From: Antrihabitans cavernicola
GTDB lineage: Bacteria; Actinomycetota; Actinomycetes; Mycobacteriales; Mycobacteriaceae
Direction of reading: 5' to 3'
Assembly: GCF_008297975.1 (NCBI RefSeq)
Contig: NZ_VLNY01000004.1
Coordinates: 1 to 64,000 of the forward strand
Length of the DNA stretch: 64,000 nucleotides
The translations under genes and the position numbers were made by a program. The notes beneath the pieces are model-generated. The model was not told the DNA's origin. It saw only the letters and a list, made by a program, of their open reading frames with translations, and searched no databases. This document shows, piece by piece, positions 26,020-34,932 of this stretch (position 1 is the stretch's first letter; each line of letters begins with the position of its first letter).

Positions 26020-27753
26020 TCACACCAGATCTTTCTCGTTCTCGCTGCAGACGAACTTCCCGCCACGCAACCAGGATGCGACTGCCGCGATCGCGCACGC
26101 CGCGATCGCGAAACCGAAAGCGACTGTAAGGCCTTGCGAGAACGGCTCGGAGATCAATTGCGGGAAGAAGGTGCGGCCGGTCAAGAAATCGGCATGGCCT
26201 GCTGGCAAGTGCGCGAGCGTGTCCGATCCCAACAGCGATTGGATGGGGTTGTAGCCGAGCAGCGACGCAAACATCACCGAGACCGGTGGCAACGCGGCTA
26301 CGTGCGCAGCCTGTGCCTGCGAGACGCCCTGCGCGGTGAGGCCGCTGTACATGGTGTCCGGCAGCGAATGCGACAGGCCGGTGATGATGAGACTGAAGAA
26401 GATACCGATCGAGAGCACCATGGCAGCGTTCTGGAATGTCGTGCTCATGCCCGCGCCGACGCCTCGGCGGTTCGGCGGCAGGCTGTTCATGATTCCTGCG
26501 CGATTCGGCGCTGCGAACAATCCCATACCCAATCCGTTGAACAGCAAGATCACAGCGAACTGCCAGTAACTGAAATCGACTGGCAACACCATCAATCCGA
26601 GAAAGGTCACCGCCGCGACGACCATGCCGCCCGTAGCGAACAGTCGTGCGCCCAGTCGATCGCTGAGCCATCCGGACACCGGCCCGGCGACCAAGAAGCC
26701 GATCGTCAGCGGCACCATGTAGATCCCGGCCCAGAGTGGTGTCGACTCGAAGCTGTAGCCGTGGCGGGGGAGCCAGATGCCCTGCAGCCAGATGATCAGG
26801 ATGAACATCAACCCACCTCGCCCGAGCGATGCGAGCAAGCTCGCCACGTTGCCGGCGGTGAAGGCCCGAATTCTGAACAGGCTCAGTCGGAACATCGGAT
26901 CGGCGACCTTGGTCTCGATCGCGCAGAAGAGCGCAAGAACGGCGATACCGCCGATGATGGCAAGGAGTACCCAGGGGTTGGTCCAGCCCATCGTGTGCGT
27001 TCCGTAGGGCTGGATGCCGTAGGTGATGCCGACCAGCACCGCGATCAACCCGACGGCAAATGTCGCATTGCCCCACAGGTCGAGGCGGGCAGGTTGTTTG
27101 ATTCCGGTGTCGTGCAATTTCAGATACGCCCAGATCGTCCCGAACACGCCGATCGGCACCGAGACGAGGAAGACCAATCGCCACTGCACCGGCGCGAGCA
27201 GTCCGCCGAGAATCAGGCCGAGAAACGAACCTGCGATACCGGTCACCTGGTTGAGCCCGAGGGCGAGTCCGCGCTGTTCGACGGGGAACGAGTCAGTGAT
27301 GATCGCCGCCGAATTCGCCATCAACATGGCACCGCCGACGCCTTGCAGAATGCGCATGACGATCAACCACCATGCGCCCGCGGTGCCGTGCATCCAGGTG
27401 ATCGACAACAGGACCGAAAAGACCGTGAACACCGCAAATCCGGCGTTGTACATACGAACTCGACCGAAGATGTCCCCGAGCCTGCCGAAACTGACCACGA
27501 GAACGGCAGTGACCACGAGGTACCCCATGATCAGCCACAGCAGCAGGCTGGTGTTGCCCGGCGCGAGGGGATCGATGGCGATGCCGCGGAAGATGTCTGG
27601 CAACGCGATCAGCAGAATCGACGAATTCACTGTCGCGATCAGGCCACCCAACGTCGTGTTGGAGAGGACGATCCATTTGTAGTGCGGATGTGCGATCGCG
27701 GTGGCAGCGCGGTTGTCCCGTTTGCGCACCCGATCCGACACCGATAGGGCCAT
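26020..27753 (-). CDS. MFS drug/solute exporter, DHA2 (14-helix) family
   Basis: 577 residues with about 14 predicted membrane helices. DHA2 signatures are visible: a GRLGDIFGRVRMY loop after helix 2 (motif A) and an ILQGVGGAMLMANSAAI segment (motif C region). Such proteins export drugs or lipophilic compounds by proton antiport. It is first in a minus-strand group with the hydrolase and methyltransferase genes and divergent from the universal stress gene. The ATG at 27753 has GGAAGTG upstream. Confidence 0.9.
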   Translation of the reverse strand: MALSVSDRVRKRDNRAATAIAHPHYKWIVLSNTTLGGLIATVNSSILLIALPDIFRGIAIDPLAPGNTSLLLWLIMGYLVVTAVLVVSFGRLGDIFGRVRMYNAGFAVFTVFSVLLSITWMHGTAGAWWLIVMRILQGVGGAMLMANSAAIITDSFPVEQRGLALGLNQVTGIAGSFLGLILGGLLAPVQWRLVFLVSVPIGVFGTIWAYLKLHDTGIKQPARLDLWGNATFAVGLIAVLVGITYGIQPYGTHTMGWTNPWVLLAIIGGIAVLALFCAIETKVADPMFRLSLFRIRAFTAGNVASLLASLGRGGLMFILIIWLQGIWLPRHGYSFESTPLWAGIYMVPLTIGFLVAGPVSGWLSDRLGARLFATGGMVVAAVTFLGLMVLPVDFSYWQFAVILLFNGLGMGLFAAPNRAGIMNSLPPNRRGVGAGMSTTFQNAAMVLSIGIFFSLIITGLSHSLPDTMYSGLTAQGVSQAQAAHVAALPPVSVMFASLLGYNPIQSLLGSDTLAHLPAGHADFLTGRTFFPQLISEPFSQGLTVAFGFAIAACAIAAVASWLRGGKFVCSENEKDLV

Positions 27754-27842
27754 TGACGTCACTTCCTGGAATCTCTTGGCAGGGCTCACTGACCAAAGTA
27801 ATCTCAATACTTGCGGTAAACAACAAAGCCGAGGAGCCGGTC
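27754..27842. promoter_or_regulatory. divergent promoter region between MFS exporter and universal stress genes
   Basis: 89 bases. The exporter start is immediately preceded by TGACGTCA, an 8-base palindrome too close to the start to be clearly an operator. GAGGAG lies before the universal stress ATG. No confident -10/-35 pair was identified. Confidence 0.35.
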
Positions 27843-28322
27843 ATGACTGTTGACGAGACACCCGCAGCTGTTCAGTCCAACCACACCCCGTCCACCACCG
27901 GTCATCCCGTTGTCGTGGGTTTCGACGGCTCGCAGGCCAGCCGCCGCGCGCTCGCGTACGGAGTGCAGATGGCGCGCAACGCAAGCGAGTCTTTGGTGGT
28001 GGCGTACGTGTCATCGATGAACCCGGGGTTCGACATGGGCTTCGTCAATCCGGCCTGTGATGCCGGTTCCGAAAAGAGCGAGCGCGACCTCGCGGGCTGG
28101 CTTCATGCCGAAGTTTCTGCCGCCGTCGACATGTCGTCCATCGGAGTCGAACTGATCGAGAGGACCGGTGATACCGCGCGGCAACTCGAGCAGATCGCCA
28201 CCGCCCGAACTGCCAACGCGATAGTCGTCGGGGCGCCGGAGCATCGGCGACATCACGTTGCGGGATCTGTGCCTGCCTGGCTTGCGCGGCACGCCTGCTG
28301 CCCGATCGTCGTCGTGCCTTGA
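27843..28322 (+). CDS. universal stress protein, single UspA domain
   Basis: 159 residues: about 20 disordered residues, then one Usp fold beginning VVVGFDGSQASRRAL and ending in VGAPEHRRHHVAGSVPAWL and CPIVVVP. The terminal nucleotide-loop pattern (Gx...GS) suggests an ATP-binding type although the second glycine of the usual G-2x-G is not kept. Role likely in stress or stationary-phase physiology. The frame opens earlier, inside the MFS gene; ATG at 27843 with GAGGAG is used. It ends six bases from the convergent dinG gene. Confidence 0.88.
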   Translation: MTVDETPAAVQSNHTPSTTGHPVVVGFDGSQASRRALAYGVQMARNASESLVVAYVSSMNPGFDMGFVNPACDAGSEKSERDLAGWLHAEVSAAVDMSSIGVELIERTGDTARQLEQIATARTANAIVVGAPEHRRHHVAGSVPAWLARHACCPIVVVP

Positions 28323-28328
28323 GCGCGC

Positions 28329-30368
28329 CTACTTGGCGGCCAGTCGCTTCAGCGCCTTGCGAACGACGGCGGGATCGGATGTCTCCCAGTACGGCGGCAG
28401 CGATGCCCGCAGGTAGCCCCCGTAGCGCGCGGTAGCGAGGCGGGGATCGAGCACTGCGACGACGCCGCGATCGTCGACGCTGCGGAGCAGTCGACCCGTA
28501 CCTTGCGCGAGGAGCAATGCCGCGTGGTTCGCCGCCACTGCCATGAAGCCGTTTCCACCTCGGGATTCGACGGCGCGCTGGCGGGCGACCAGCAGTGGAT
28601 CGTCGGGCCGGGGAAACGGAATGCGATCCAGGATCACCAACGTCAGCGACGGTCCTGGCACGTCGACGCCCTGCCACAGCGATAACGTCCCGAACAGCGA
28701 CGCCGATTCGTCGGCGGCGAACTTGGTCACCAGCGCGCCCGTCGCGTCCTCGCCCTGGCACAGAACCGGGGTGTCGAGCCGCTCCCGCAGCGCTTCGGTT
28801 GCTGCCTTCGCGGCGCGCATGGATGAGAACAGACCCAGGGTCCTACCGCCGGCCGCGGTGATGAGCTCGAAGATTTCGTCGAGGTAGGACGCAGCAAGTC
28901 CGTCGCGACCGGGAGGCGGCAAATGCTTTGCCACGTAGAGGATTCCGGACTTGGCGTGGTCGAAGGGGGAGCCGACGTCGAGTGAACTCCACTTGATCGA
29001 CGTCTCGTCGGCGGGCGGTTCGGCGCCGGATGCCATCGCCGTATCACTGCGCGCCGCAGCTTGTGCAGGAAGTCCCCAGTTGATCGCGAGCCCGTCGAAC
29101 GAGCCGCCGACCTGCAACGTCGCCGATGTCAGCACCACGGTCGATTCGGCGAACAGACGAGCACGCAGCAATCCGCCGACCGACAGCGGTGCCATGCGCA
29201 GCACCCGCTTGGTGTTGCCACGGAAGTCGTCGACCGCCAGCCACACCACGTCACGACGTTTGGCGGGGTCCGGCTCGTCGAATGCGCCGAGGGCGCGCAC
29301 CGCGTTGTCGTGGACTTCGTCGACGGCGGCCAACGCCTGGGTGCGCGCCGCCGCGGCCTCGGGGTCCGATGCCGCCATGCCTGGGCGTGTCGGTGCGACC
29401 GCCGTGCGCACTGCCCACGCCGAGTCTCGGACCAGCGCGAGAACGGCATCCACGCCTTCCGGCATGGCGTCCCACCGTGACGCGCTCATCTCCTCCAACA
29501 CGCCTGCCCAGGCCTCTGCCGCACCGTCGAGTCGGTCGACCTCTTCTTCTTCGACCAACTTGGTGCACCTGCGCGCAGCCGCGGAGATCGCGGCCGAACT
29601 GAGTTCGGCGGTCGCGACGCCGGTGACACGATCCACCAGCTCGTGAGCCTCGTCGATCACGACGACGTCGTGCTCCGGCAGCACTGCGATTCCGGTGATG
29701 GCGTCTATGGCGAGCAGTGCATGATTGGTGACCACGACGTCGGCCTTCGCGGATGTCGTGCGTGCCAGCTCGGCGAAGCAATCCTCGCCGTACGGGCAGC
29801 GAGACTTGCCGAGGCATTCGCGGGACGAGACGCTTACCTGGCGCCACGCCTGATCGCTGACGCCGGGTACCACTTCGTCTCGATCGCCGGTCTCGGTGTC
29901 CGAGGACCATTTGTTCAGTCGCTGTACCTCGCGGCCGAGCCGGGAGACTGCGAACGCATCGAACAACTCGGCTTCGGGCGGGTCGTCGGGAATCGCGCTG
30001 TTGAGCTTGTTGAGGCACAGATAGTTGTTGCGGCCCTTGAGGATCGCGAATTCGACCGGGCGGCCGAGCGACGGCTGCAACGCGTCGGCGAGCCGGGGGA
30101 GATCACGATCGATCAGCTGCCGCTGCAGTGCGATGGTGGCGGTGGAAATCACCACGGTCCGACCCGAGTCGACAGCGTGGCGCACGCTCGGCACCAGATA
30201 CGCCAACGACTTGCCGGTGCCGGTGCCCGCCTGCACCGCCAGGTGTTCGCCTGTGTCGATGGCGTGTGCCACTGCCGATGCCATGGTGAGCTGGGCGGCG
30301 CGATCGGTTCCACCCAACGCCTTGACCGCCGTTTTCAGCAGTTCGGGGACGATCGGGAGTTCGGGCAC
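28329..30368 (-). CDS. dinG: DinG-type ATP-dependent DNA helicase with Fe-S cluster motif
   Basis: Superfamily 2, XPD/DinG-like 5'-3' helicase. The 679 residues have Walker A GTGTGKS (48-54), a DEAH box (239-242), four cysteines for a 4Fe-4S cluster (C118, C185, C191, C197) and helicase motifs V-VI (QGTGRLLRS). Matches M. tuberculosis Rv1329c in position and length and marks the return of the shared gene order after the inserted lipid genes. The GTG start has TAACCT six bases upstream and no ribosome site, so the mRNA is probably leaderless. Confidence 0.94.
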   Translation of the reverse strand: MPELPIVPELLKTAVKALGGTDRAAQLTMASAVAHAIDTGEHLAVQAGTGTGKSLAYLVPSVRHAVDSGRTVVISTATIALQRQLIDRDLPRLADALQPSLGRPVEFAILKGRNNYLCLNKLNSAIPDDPPEAELFDAFAVSRLGREVQRLNKWSSDTETGDRDEVVPGVSDQAWRQVSVSSRECLGKSRCPYGEDCFAELARTTSAKADVVVTNHALLAIDAITGIAVLPEHDVVVIDEAHELVDRVTGVATAELSSAAISAAARRCTKLVEEEEVDRLDGAAEAWAGVLEEMSASRWDAMPEGVDAVLALVRDSAWAVRTAVAPTRPGMAASDPEAAAARTQALAAVDEVHDNAVRALGAFDEPDPAKRRDVVWLAVDDFRGNTKRVLRMAPLSVGGLLRARLFAESTVVLTSATLQVGGSFDGLAINWGLPAQAAARSDTAMASGAEPPADETSIKWSSLDVGSPFDHAKSGILYVAKHLPPPGRDGLAASYLDEIFELITAAGGRTLGLFSSMRAAKAATEALRERLDTPVLCQGEDATGALVTKFAADESASLFGTLSLWQGVDVPGPSLTLVILDRIPFPRPDDPLLVARQRAVESRGGNGFMAVAANHAALLLAQGTGRLLRSVDDRGVVAVLDPRLATARYGGYLRASLPPYWETSDPAVVRKALKRLAAK

Positions 30369-30374
30369 CGAAGA

Positions 30375-30380
30375 AGGTTA
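30375..30380 (-). promoter_or_regulatory. -10 element of a likely leaderless dinG promoter
   Basis: TAACCT on the minus strand, six bases before the dinG GTG, in the 46-base gap after pncA. Confidence 0.5.
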
Positions 30381-30414
30381 CTGCCAACCACCGACCACGC
30401 CGTCCGCGACGCGG

Positions 30415-31008
30415 CTACTGCCGCTCGCCGACCTGCCCGACAAGTTCCACTCCGGCGTCCCGCAGCGCCGTCAACGCCTTCTCGACGCTCTCGGGGGCGA
30501 CGCCGGCGGTGTGTCCGAGCAGCACGCGGGTCCGCAGGCCGCTGGCTGCGGCATCGAGTGCGGTGGCGCGGACACAGTGATCGGTGGCGATGCCGACGAT
30601 GTCGACAGCGTCGATATTGCGCGACTCCAGCCAGTCGGCGAGGGGTTCGCCGTTCGCCGACGCGCCCTCGAATCCCGAGTACGCCGCGGAGTACTCGCCC
30701 TTGGAGAAGATCTCGTCGACCGCGGTCAGATCGAAATTGGTGTGGAAATCCGCGCCGGGCGTACCGACTCGGCAATGCGGTGGCCACGTGTCGACGAAGT
30801 CGGGGTTCTCGGAGAAATGGGCGCCCGGATCGATGTGATAGTCGCGGGTCGCGACGACGGCGGCGTACTGGTTCTCGGAGCGAAGCAGGTCCGATACCGC
30901 TGTGGCGACCGCCGAGCCCCCGGCTACGGCCAAGGATCCGCCTTCGCAGAAATCGTTCTGGATGTCGACGACGATCAGGGCTGTCGTTGGCGCGAGCGTT
31001 CCTCTCAT
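30415..31008 (-). CDS. pncA: nicotinamidase
   Basis: Hydrolyses nicotinamide to nicotinic acid and ammonia in NAD salvage; the same enzyme activates pyrazinamide in mycobacteria. The 197 residues have the cysteine hydrolase triad D15 (VVDIQNDF), K103 (FSKGE) and C145 (TDHC) and metal ligands D56, H58 and H64 (RDYHIDPGAH). The ATG overlaps the pncB stop as ATGA, so nicotinamidase and nicotinate phosphoribosyltransferase are translated from one message. In M. tuberculosis pncA lies elsewhere in the genome, so this pairing is a local arrangement. Confidence 0.94.
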   Translation of the reverse strand: MRGTLAPTTALIVVDIQNDFCEGGSLAVAGGSAVATAVSDLLRSENQYAAVVATRDYHIDPGAHFSENPDFVDTWPPHCRVGTPGADFHTNFDLTAVDEIFSKGEYSAAYSGFEGASANGEPLADWLESRNIDAVDIVGIATDHCVRATALDAAASGLRTRVLLGHTAGVAPESVEKALTALRDAGVELVGQVGERQ

Positions 31009-32339
31009 CCGACGAAGGTGGTCGGGATTGCCGGTTCGCCGTTGGACAACTTCAGGCCCTCCCACGGCAGACTGATCAGGCCCTGCGCCACCAGTGCGCG
31101 GGCGTCGGCGAGATCGGGCAGGTCGGGAACCTTCTCACCGGATCGCACCAGCGGAATCATCAACTCCCGCACCTGCAATCCACCGGGATCGGGTGCGGGG
31201 TTCTTGGCGAGATACACCACTTCCTCCACGACGGTCCCTGTGCTGCGAGCCAGTCGTGATGCGCGCTTGGTTCCGCCGATCGACTCCTTGTGGCTGCTGC
31301 GTTTCGCAACGGGAACACCGTCCACCTCGACCAACTTGTAGACCATGCCTGCGGTCGGCGCACCTGATCCTGTCACCAGCGACGTTCCGACTCCGTAGGA
31401 GTCGACTGGTTCGACCCGCAAGGCAGCGATTGCGTGCTCGTCCAGATCGCCGGACAGCACGATCTTGGTTTCGGTGGCCCCCAGTTCGTCGAGTTGCTTG
31501 CGGACCTGACGCGCGAGAACGCCGAGATCGCCCGAGTCGATGCGCACACCGCCGAGCTTGGGCCCTGCCACCTCGACTGCGATGCGCACGCCCTCGGTGA
31601 TGTCGTAGGTATCCACCAGTAGCGTGGTGCCTACACCGAGAGCTCGGACCTGAGTTCGGAAGGCGTCGGCCTCGTGGGGTCCGTCGGTGTCGGTGTGGAG
31701 CAGGGTGAAGGCATGGGCGCTGGTTCCGGTTCCGGGAATGCCGTAGCGGCGAACGGCTTCGAGGTTGGAGGTGGCGGTGAAGCCTGCCAGGTACGCGGCG
31801 CGCGAACTCGCGGGCGCCGCTTGTTCATGGGTTCGACGCGACCCCATTTCGATCGTCGCCCGGCCGTCCGCGGCGCTGACCATGCGTGCTGCGGCCGACG
31901 CGATCGCACTGTCGTGATTGAGGATCGACAGCGCGAGCGTTTCCAGAAGCACACATTCGGCAAACGTTCCTCGCACCGACAGGATCGGTGAACCGGGAAA
32001 GTACAGGTCACCTTCGCGGTAGCCGTCGATGTCGCCGCCGAATCGGTAGTCGCGGAGCCACGCGACGGTGCGATCGTCGAGGAATTTCGCGACGATGTTC
32101 AGCTCGTCCGCTCCGAAGCGGAAGTTCGCCAACGCGTCGAGCAACCGACCCGTGCCTGCGACCACTCCGTAGCGCCTGCCGTTCGGGAGCCGGCGGGCGA
32201 ATACCTCGAAAGTGCACGTGCGCTGTGCGGATTCGTCGGCCAGTGCCGCCGCGAGCATGGTCAGCTCGTATTGATCGGTGAGCAGGGCAGTGCTGGTGTG
32301 CGCGACGGTGGCGTCGGGCGCATGCGTTTGGTTGGCCAC
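31005..32339 (-). CDS. pncB: nicotinate phosphoribosyltransferase
   Basis: Converts nicotinic acid and PRPP to nicotinate mononucleotide, the step after nicotinamidase. The 444 residues match bacterial NAPRTase: [10 protein letters not shown] at the N-terminus, EMGSRRTHE in the centre, the phosphate-binding RIDSGDL strand and SGDLDEHAI. Position between dinG and clpS corresponds to M. tuberculosis pncB1 (Rv1330c). GTG start with TAAAGT seven bases upstream on the minus strand, indicating a leaderless transcript that continues into pncA. Confidence 0.95.
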   Translation of the reverse strand: MANQTHAPDATVAHTSTALLTDQYELTMLAAALADESAQRTCTFEVFARRLPNGRRYGVVAGTGRLLDALANFRFGADELNIVAKFLDDRTVAWLRDYRFGGDIDGYREGDLYFPGSPILSVRGTFAECVLLETLALSILNHDSAIASAAARMVSAADGRATIEMGSRRTHEQAAPASSRAAYLAGFTATSNLEAVRRYGIPGTGTSAHAFTLLHTDTDGPHEADAFRTQVRALGVGTTLLVDTYDITEGVRIAVEVAGPKLGGVRIDSGDLGVLARQVRKQLDELGATETKIVLSGDLDEHAIAALRVEPVDSYGVGTSLVTGSGAPTAGMVYKLVEVDGVPVAKRSSHKESIGGTKRASRLARSTGTVVEEVVYLAKNPAPDPGGLQVRELMIPLVRSGEKVPDLPDLADARALVAQGLISLPWEGLKLSNGEPAIPTTFVG

Positions 32340-32408
32340 GGCGACAACTTTACGAGTACCTGCTCAACCGGGTGTTGTGGTTCGCATACCGCGTCGTACC
32401 CTTGGAAT
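32340..32408. promoter_or_regulatory. divergent pncB/clpS promoter region with two leaderless-type -10 boxes
   Basis: TAAAGT (minus strand, 32347-32352) lies seven bases before the pncB GTG. TACCCT (plus strand, 32397-32402) lies six bases before the clpS ATG. Both promoters fit into 69 bases with no ribosome binding sites. Confidence 0.55.
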
Positions 32409-32744
32409 ATGGCTCTGCGCACGACGACAGTTCCCACGGCCAGAGTTCCGGCCGCGCCGCAGGCCACGCCGCAAACGGCGGAGGTCGAGGAAGTCGATGA
32501 AGCCCAGGATCGGCCCTGGGTCACCATCGTGTGGGACGACCCGGTCAATCTCATGCATTACGTTGCATACATCTTCCAAAAGCTGTTCGGTTACAGCAAA
32601 GCCAAGGCAACCGAGCTGATGATGAAGGTGCACCAAGAGGGCAAAGCTGTGGTGTCGTCCGGCTCGCGCGACAAGATGGAACAGGATGTACGCAGGTTGC
32701 ATGCCGCGGGACTCTGGGCCACCATGCAGCGCGAAGACCAGTAA
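32409..32744 (+). CDS. clpS: ATP-dependent Clp protease adaptor ClpS
   Basis: Delivers N-degron substrates to the ClpC/ClpP machine. The 111 residues have a 35-residue disordered N-terminus and the ClpS core: [16 protein letters not shown] supplies the N-end residue pocket (the conserved D-N and M/H residues), followed by [12 protein letters not shown]. Matches Rv1331 in position. The ATG has TACCCT six bases upstream and no ribosome site; the earlier frame opening overlaps pncB and is not used. Confidence 0.94.
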   Translation: MALRTTTVPTARVPAAPQATPQTAEVEEVDEAQDRPWVTIVWDDPVNLMHYVAYIFQKLFGYSKAKATELMMKVHQEGKAVVSSGSRDKMEQDVRRLHAAGLWATMQREDQ

Positions 32745-32787
32745 TTCACAACTGACCACAACCCGAAAGGGACCTACAGGTACCGAC

Positions 32788-33357
32788 GTGCGGACGTGGA
32801 CCCGAAAGAATTCGCTGGGCGGCGTGAGGCTGCGCACCGACATGGATGCACGCGAAGCCGCTGTGCTGCGATCGCTGGTCGGATCGGTGCTCGGTCTACT
32901 CCACGAACGCGCCGACTCGGTTCCCGAAGACGATCTCGCCGCGCTCACCGGGCTGCGGATGGGCAACAACACGCCCCCTGACGACGCGACGCTGGCCCGA
33001 CTGCTGCCCGACTTTCACCGCAGCGACCCGGACAAGCCCGACGACGACCGCGCCGACATGAACGGGGCGCTGCGCAGCTTGCACGAGCCGGAGATCATCG
33101 ACGAGAAGCTCGCGGCAGGCCAGGTGATCCTGGAGACGGTGCCTGCCGAGGGCGGCCGGATTCTGTTGACCCGCGAGCAGGCCGATGCGTGGCTGAACGG
33201 CCTGAACGACGTTCGCCTCGCCCTTGGCACGACATTGCAGATCGATGCCGATACGCCTGATCATCTGGAGCCCGACGACCCGCGCGCGCCGCATCTGGAC
33301 GTGTATCACTGGTTGACCTGGATCCAGGATTCGCTCCTGCAAGCCATGGCGCCTTAG
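32788..33357 (+). CDS. DUF2017 family protein
   Basis: 189 residues, the conserved actinobacterial gene that follows clpS (Rv1332 in M. tuberculosis). The sequence after the start (MRTWTRK...GVRLRTDMDAREAAVLRSLV) and the C-terminal tryptophan-containing helix (HWLTWIQDSLLQ) are typical. No catalytic motif is known; constant linkage to clpS suggests a role in or around Clp proteolysis, but this is inference. GTG at 32788 chosen by family N-terminus; AGG precedes it. Its stop codon lies in the first unit of an 18-base tandem repeat. Confidence 0.82.
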   Translation: MRTWTRKNSLGGVRLRTDMDAREAAVLRSLVGSVLGLLHERADSVPEDDLAALTGLRMGNNTPPDDATLARLLPDFHRSDPDKPDDDRADMNGALRSLHEPEIIDEKLAAGQVILETVPAEGGRILLTREQADAWLNGLNDVRLALGTTLQIDADTPDHLEPDDPRAPHLDVYHWLTWIQDSLLQAMAP

Positions 33358-33380
33358 ATGAACATGGCTCCCTAGATGAA
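33345..33380 (+). repeat. tandem 18-base duplication of a stop/start junction
   Basis: Unit 1 catggcgccttagatgaa (33345-33362) and unit 2 catggctccctagatgaa (33363-33380) differ at two positions. Each unit encodes Met-Ala-Pro-stop followed by ATG-Lys/Asn. The first holds the DUF2017 stop, the second the start of the next gene. Between them lies a leftover five-codon ATG...TAG frame. Confidence 0.85.
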
Positions 33381-34455
33381 GCCGGGTGTACGGAACTCGT
33401 TGGCGGACGTGACCGGCGTGCTGGTCGGCCATCACCACGCCCTGGATCCGGACGCGACGACAGCTGACGAGTCGACACCGGGAACCGGCTCTGCGACTGG
33501 GTGCACCGTGATCCGCGTGCCCGGTGGCGCAACAGCATCGGTCGACGTTCGCGGCGGCGGGCCGGGCACCCGCGAGACGGATCTGTTGGAACCGAGCAAC
33601 ACGATTCAGCAGGTCCACGCCGTGCTCCTGTCCGGAGGTAGCGCCTACGGGCTTGCCGCAGCCGACGGCGTCATGCGATGGCTCGAAGAGCACGGTGAAG
33701 GCATTCCGATGGGGCAGCCCGGACAGGTTGTGCCGATCGTTTCCGGCGCGGTGATCTTCGATCTACCCGTCGGCGATTGGGCCACGCGCCCGACCGCCGA
33801 ATTCGGTTACCGAGCTGCCGACGCTGCGGCGACGGACTTCGCGACTGGCTCGGTGGGCGCGGGTGTCGGTGCGAGAGCGGGATCGTTGAAGGGCGGAGTC
33901 GGTACCGCGAGCGTCACCATCACCGGGGGCGTCGCCGACGGCGTGACGGTGGGCGCGTTGGTGGTCGCCAATCCGGTCGGGTCCGTCGTCGATCCGCGGC
34001 TGGGGTTGCCGTGGGGGACCGCCACCGACGGCCCTGCATCGTTCGGACTGCGAGCGCCCGACGAGTCGCAGCGGTCCGCGTTCGTCGATCTCGCTCCTAA
34101 GGGCACGACGCTGAACACCACCATCGGCGTGGTCGCGACGGATGCAGCACTGAGTTCGTCCGCGTGCCGCCGAATGGCGATCACGGCCCACGACGGCCTT
34201 GCGCGGGCAATCAGGCCTGCGCATTCACCGCTCGACGGCGACACCATGTTTGCCCTGGCCACGGGAACTTTCGTTGCGTCGGACGCCGGCGATCCGCTGC
34301 CATCAGCCTTTCCGCAGGAGCTGCCGATGATGGGCGCGGTATGCGCGGCGTCGGCGGTGTGTGTGGAGCGCGCGATCGTCGGTGCGGTCCTGGCCGCCAC
34401 ATCCGTCGCGGGAATACCCGCATATCGTGAGCTGTTGTCGTCGGCATTCGCCTGA
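33376..34455 (+). CDS. P1 family peptidase (DmpA/Ntn-hydrolase type)
   Basis: 359 residues of the DmpA/P1 aminopeptidase fold, an Ntn-type hydrolase that self-cleaves to expose a nucleophile. MKPGVRNSLADVTGV opens the family core and the LLSGGSAYGL and AVSGSA-like segments are typical; the likely autocleavage nucleophile lies in the central glycine-rich part (ATGSVGAGVGA, or TTIGVVATDA near residue 244-253), which I cannot fix without alignment. Matches M. tuberculosis Rv1333. There is no Shine-Dalgarno sequence; the ATG directly follows a TAG codon, so reinitiation is likely. Confidence 0.85.
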   Translation: MKPGVRNSLADVTGVLVGHHHALDPDATTADESTPGTGSATGCTVIRVPGGATASVDVRGGGPGTRETDLLEPSNTIQQVHAVLLSGGSAYGLAAADGVMRWLEEHGEGIPMGQPGQVVPIVSGAVIFDLPVGDWATRPTAEFGYRAADAAATDFATGSVGAGVGARAGSLKGGVGTASVTITGGVADGVTVGALVVANPVGSVVDPRLGLPWGTATDGPASFGLRAPDESQRSAFVDLAPKGTTLNTTIGVVATDAALSSSACRRMAITAHDGLARAIRPAHSPLDGDTMFALATGTFVASDAGDPLPSAFPQELPMMGAVCAASAVCVERAIVGAVLAATSVAGIPAYRELLSSAFA

Positions 34456-34476
34456 ATCAACGGAAAGGTTGAGCAC

Positions 34477-34905
34477 GTGCTGGTCATCAGGGCCGATTTG
34501 GTCGATGCGATGGTGGCGCATGCGAGAGCGGATCACCCCGACGAGGCGTGCGGAATCATCGCGGGCCCTGAGGGTTCCGACCGTCCCCAGCGTCACGTCG
34601 CGATGGTCAATGCCGAGCGCTCGCCGACGTTCTATCGCTTCGACTCCGGGGAGCAGCTGCGCCTGTGGCGAGAGATGGACGACGCGGACGAGACGCCCGT
34701 CGTGATCTATCACTCGCACACCGCAACCGAGGCCTACCCGAGTCGCACCGACATTTCGTTCGCATCCGAACCCGACGCGCACTACGTGTTGATATCCACC
34801 CGCGATCCGGCGCAACACGAGTTGCGCAGCTATCGGATTCTGAACGGCGTGGTCACCGAAGAACAGGTCGACGTGGTCGAGAACTATCAACCCGCCCAAA
34901 CCTAG
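34477..34905 (+). CDS. mec: Mec, JAMM-type zinc metalloprotease for CysO-cysteine
   Basis: Cleaves cysteine from the C-terminus of the carrier CysO in the thiocarboxylate-dependent cysteine pathway. The 142 residues are one JAB1/MPN domain with zinc motif H79, H81, S89, D92 (HSHTATEAYPSRTD) and E23 upstream. First of a mec-cysO-cysM operon identical in order to Rv1334-Rv1336. GGAAAGG precedes the GTG start. Confidence 0.95.
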   Translation: MLVIRADLVDAMVAHARADHPDEACGIIAGPEGSDRPQRHVAMVNAERSPTFYRFDSGEQLRLWREMDDADETPVVIYHSHTATEAYPSRTDISFASEPDAHYVLISTRDPAQHELRSYRILNGVVTEEQVDVVENYQPAQT

Positions 34906-34932
34906 AAACACCCTTCGAGCACAGGAGTTCCC

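Noticed and set aside
25636-27747. A 703-codon plus-strand frame across the hydrolase and MFS genes
   Set aside because: Both minus-strand genes are well supported by motifs and overlaps. The plus frame spans two genes and shows only arginine/glutamine-rich filler.
27754-27761. TGACGTCA as an operator of the MFS gene
   Set aside because: An eight-base palindrome directly abutting the ATG overlaps the ribosome binding site region and is too short to support a claim.
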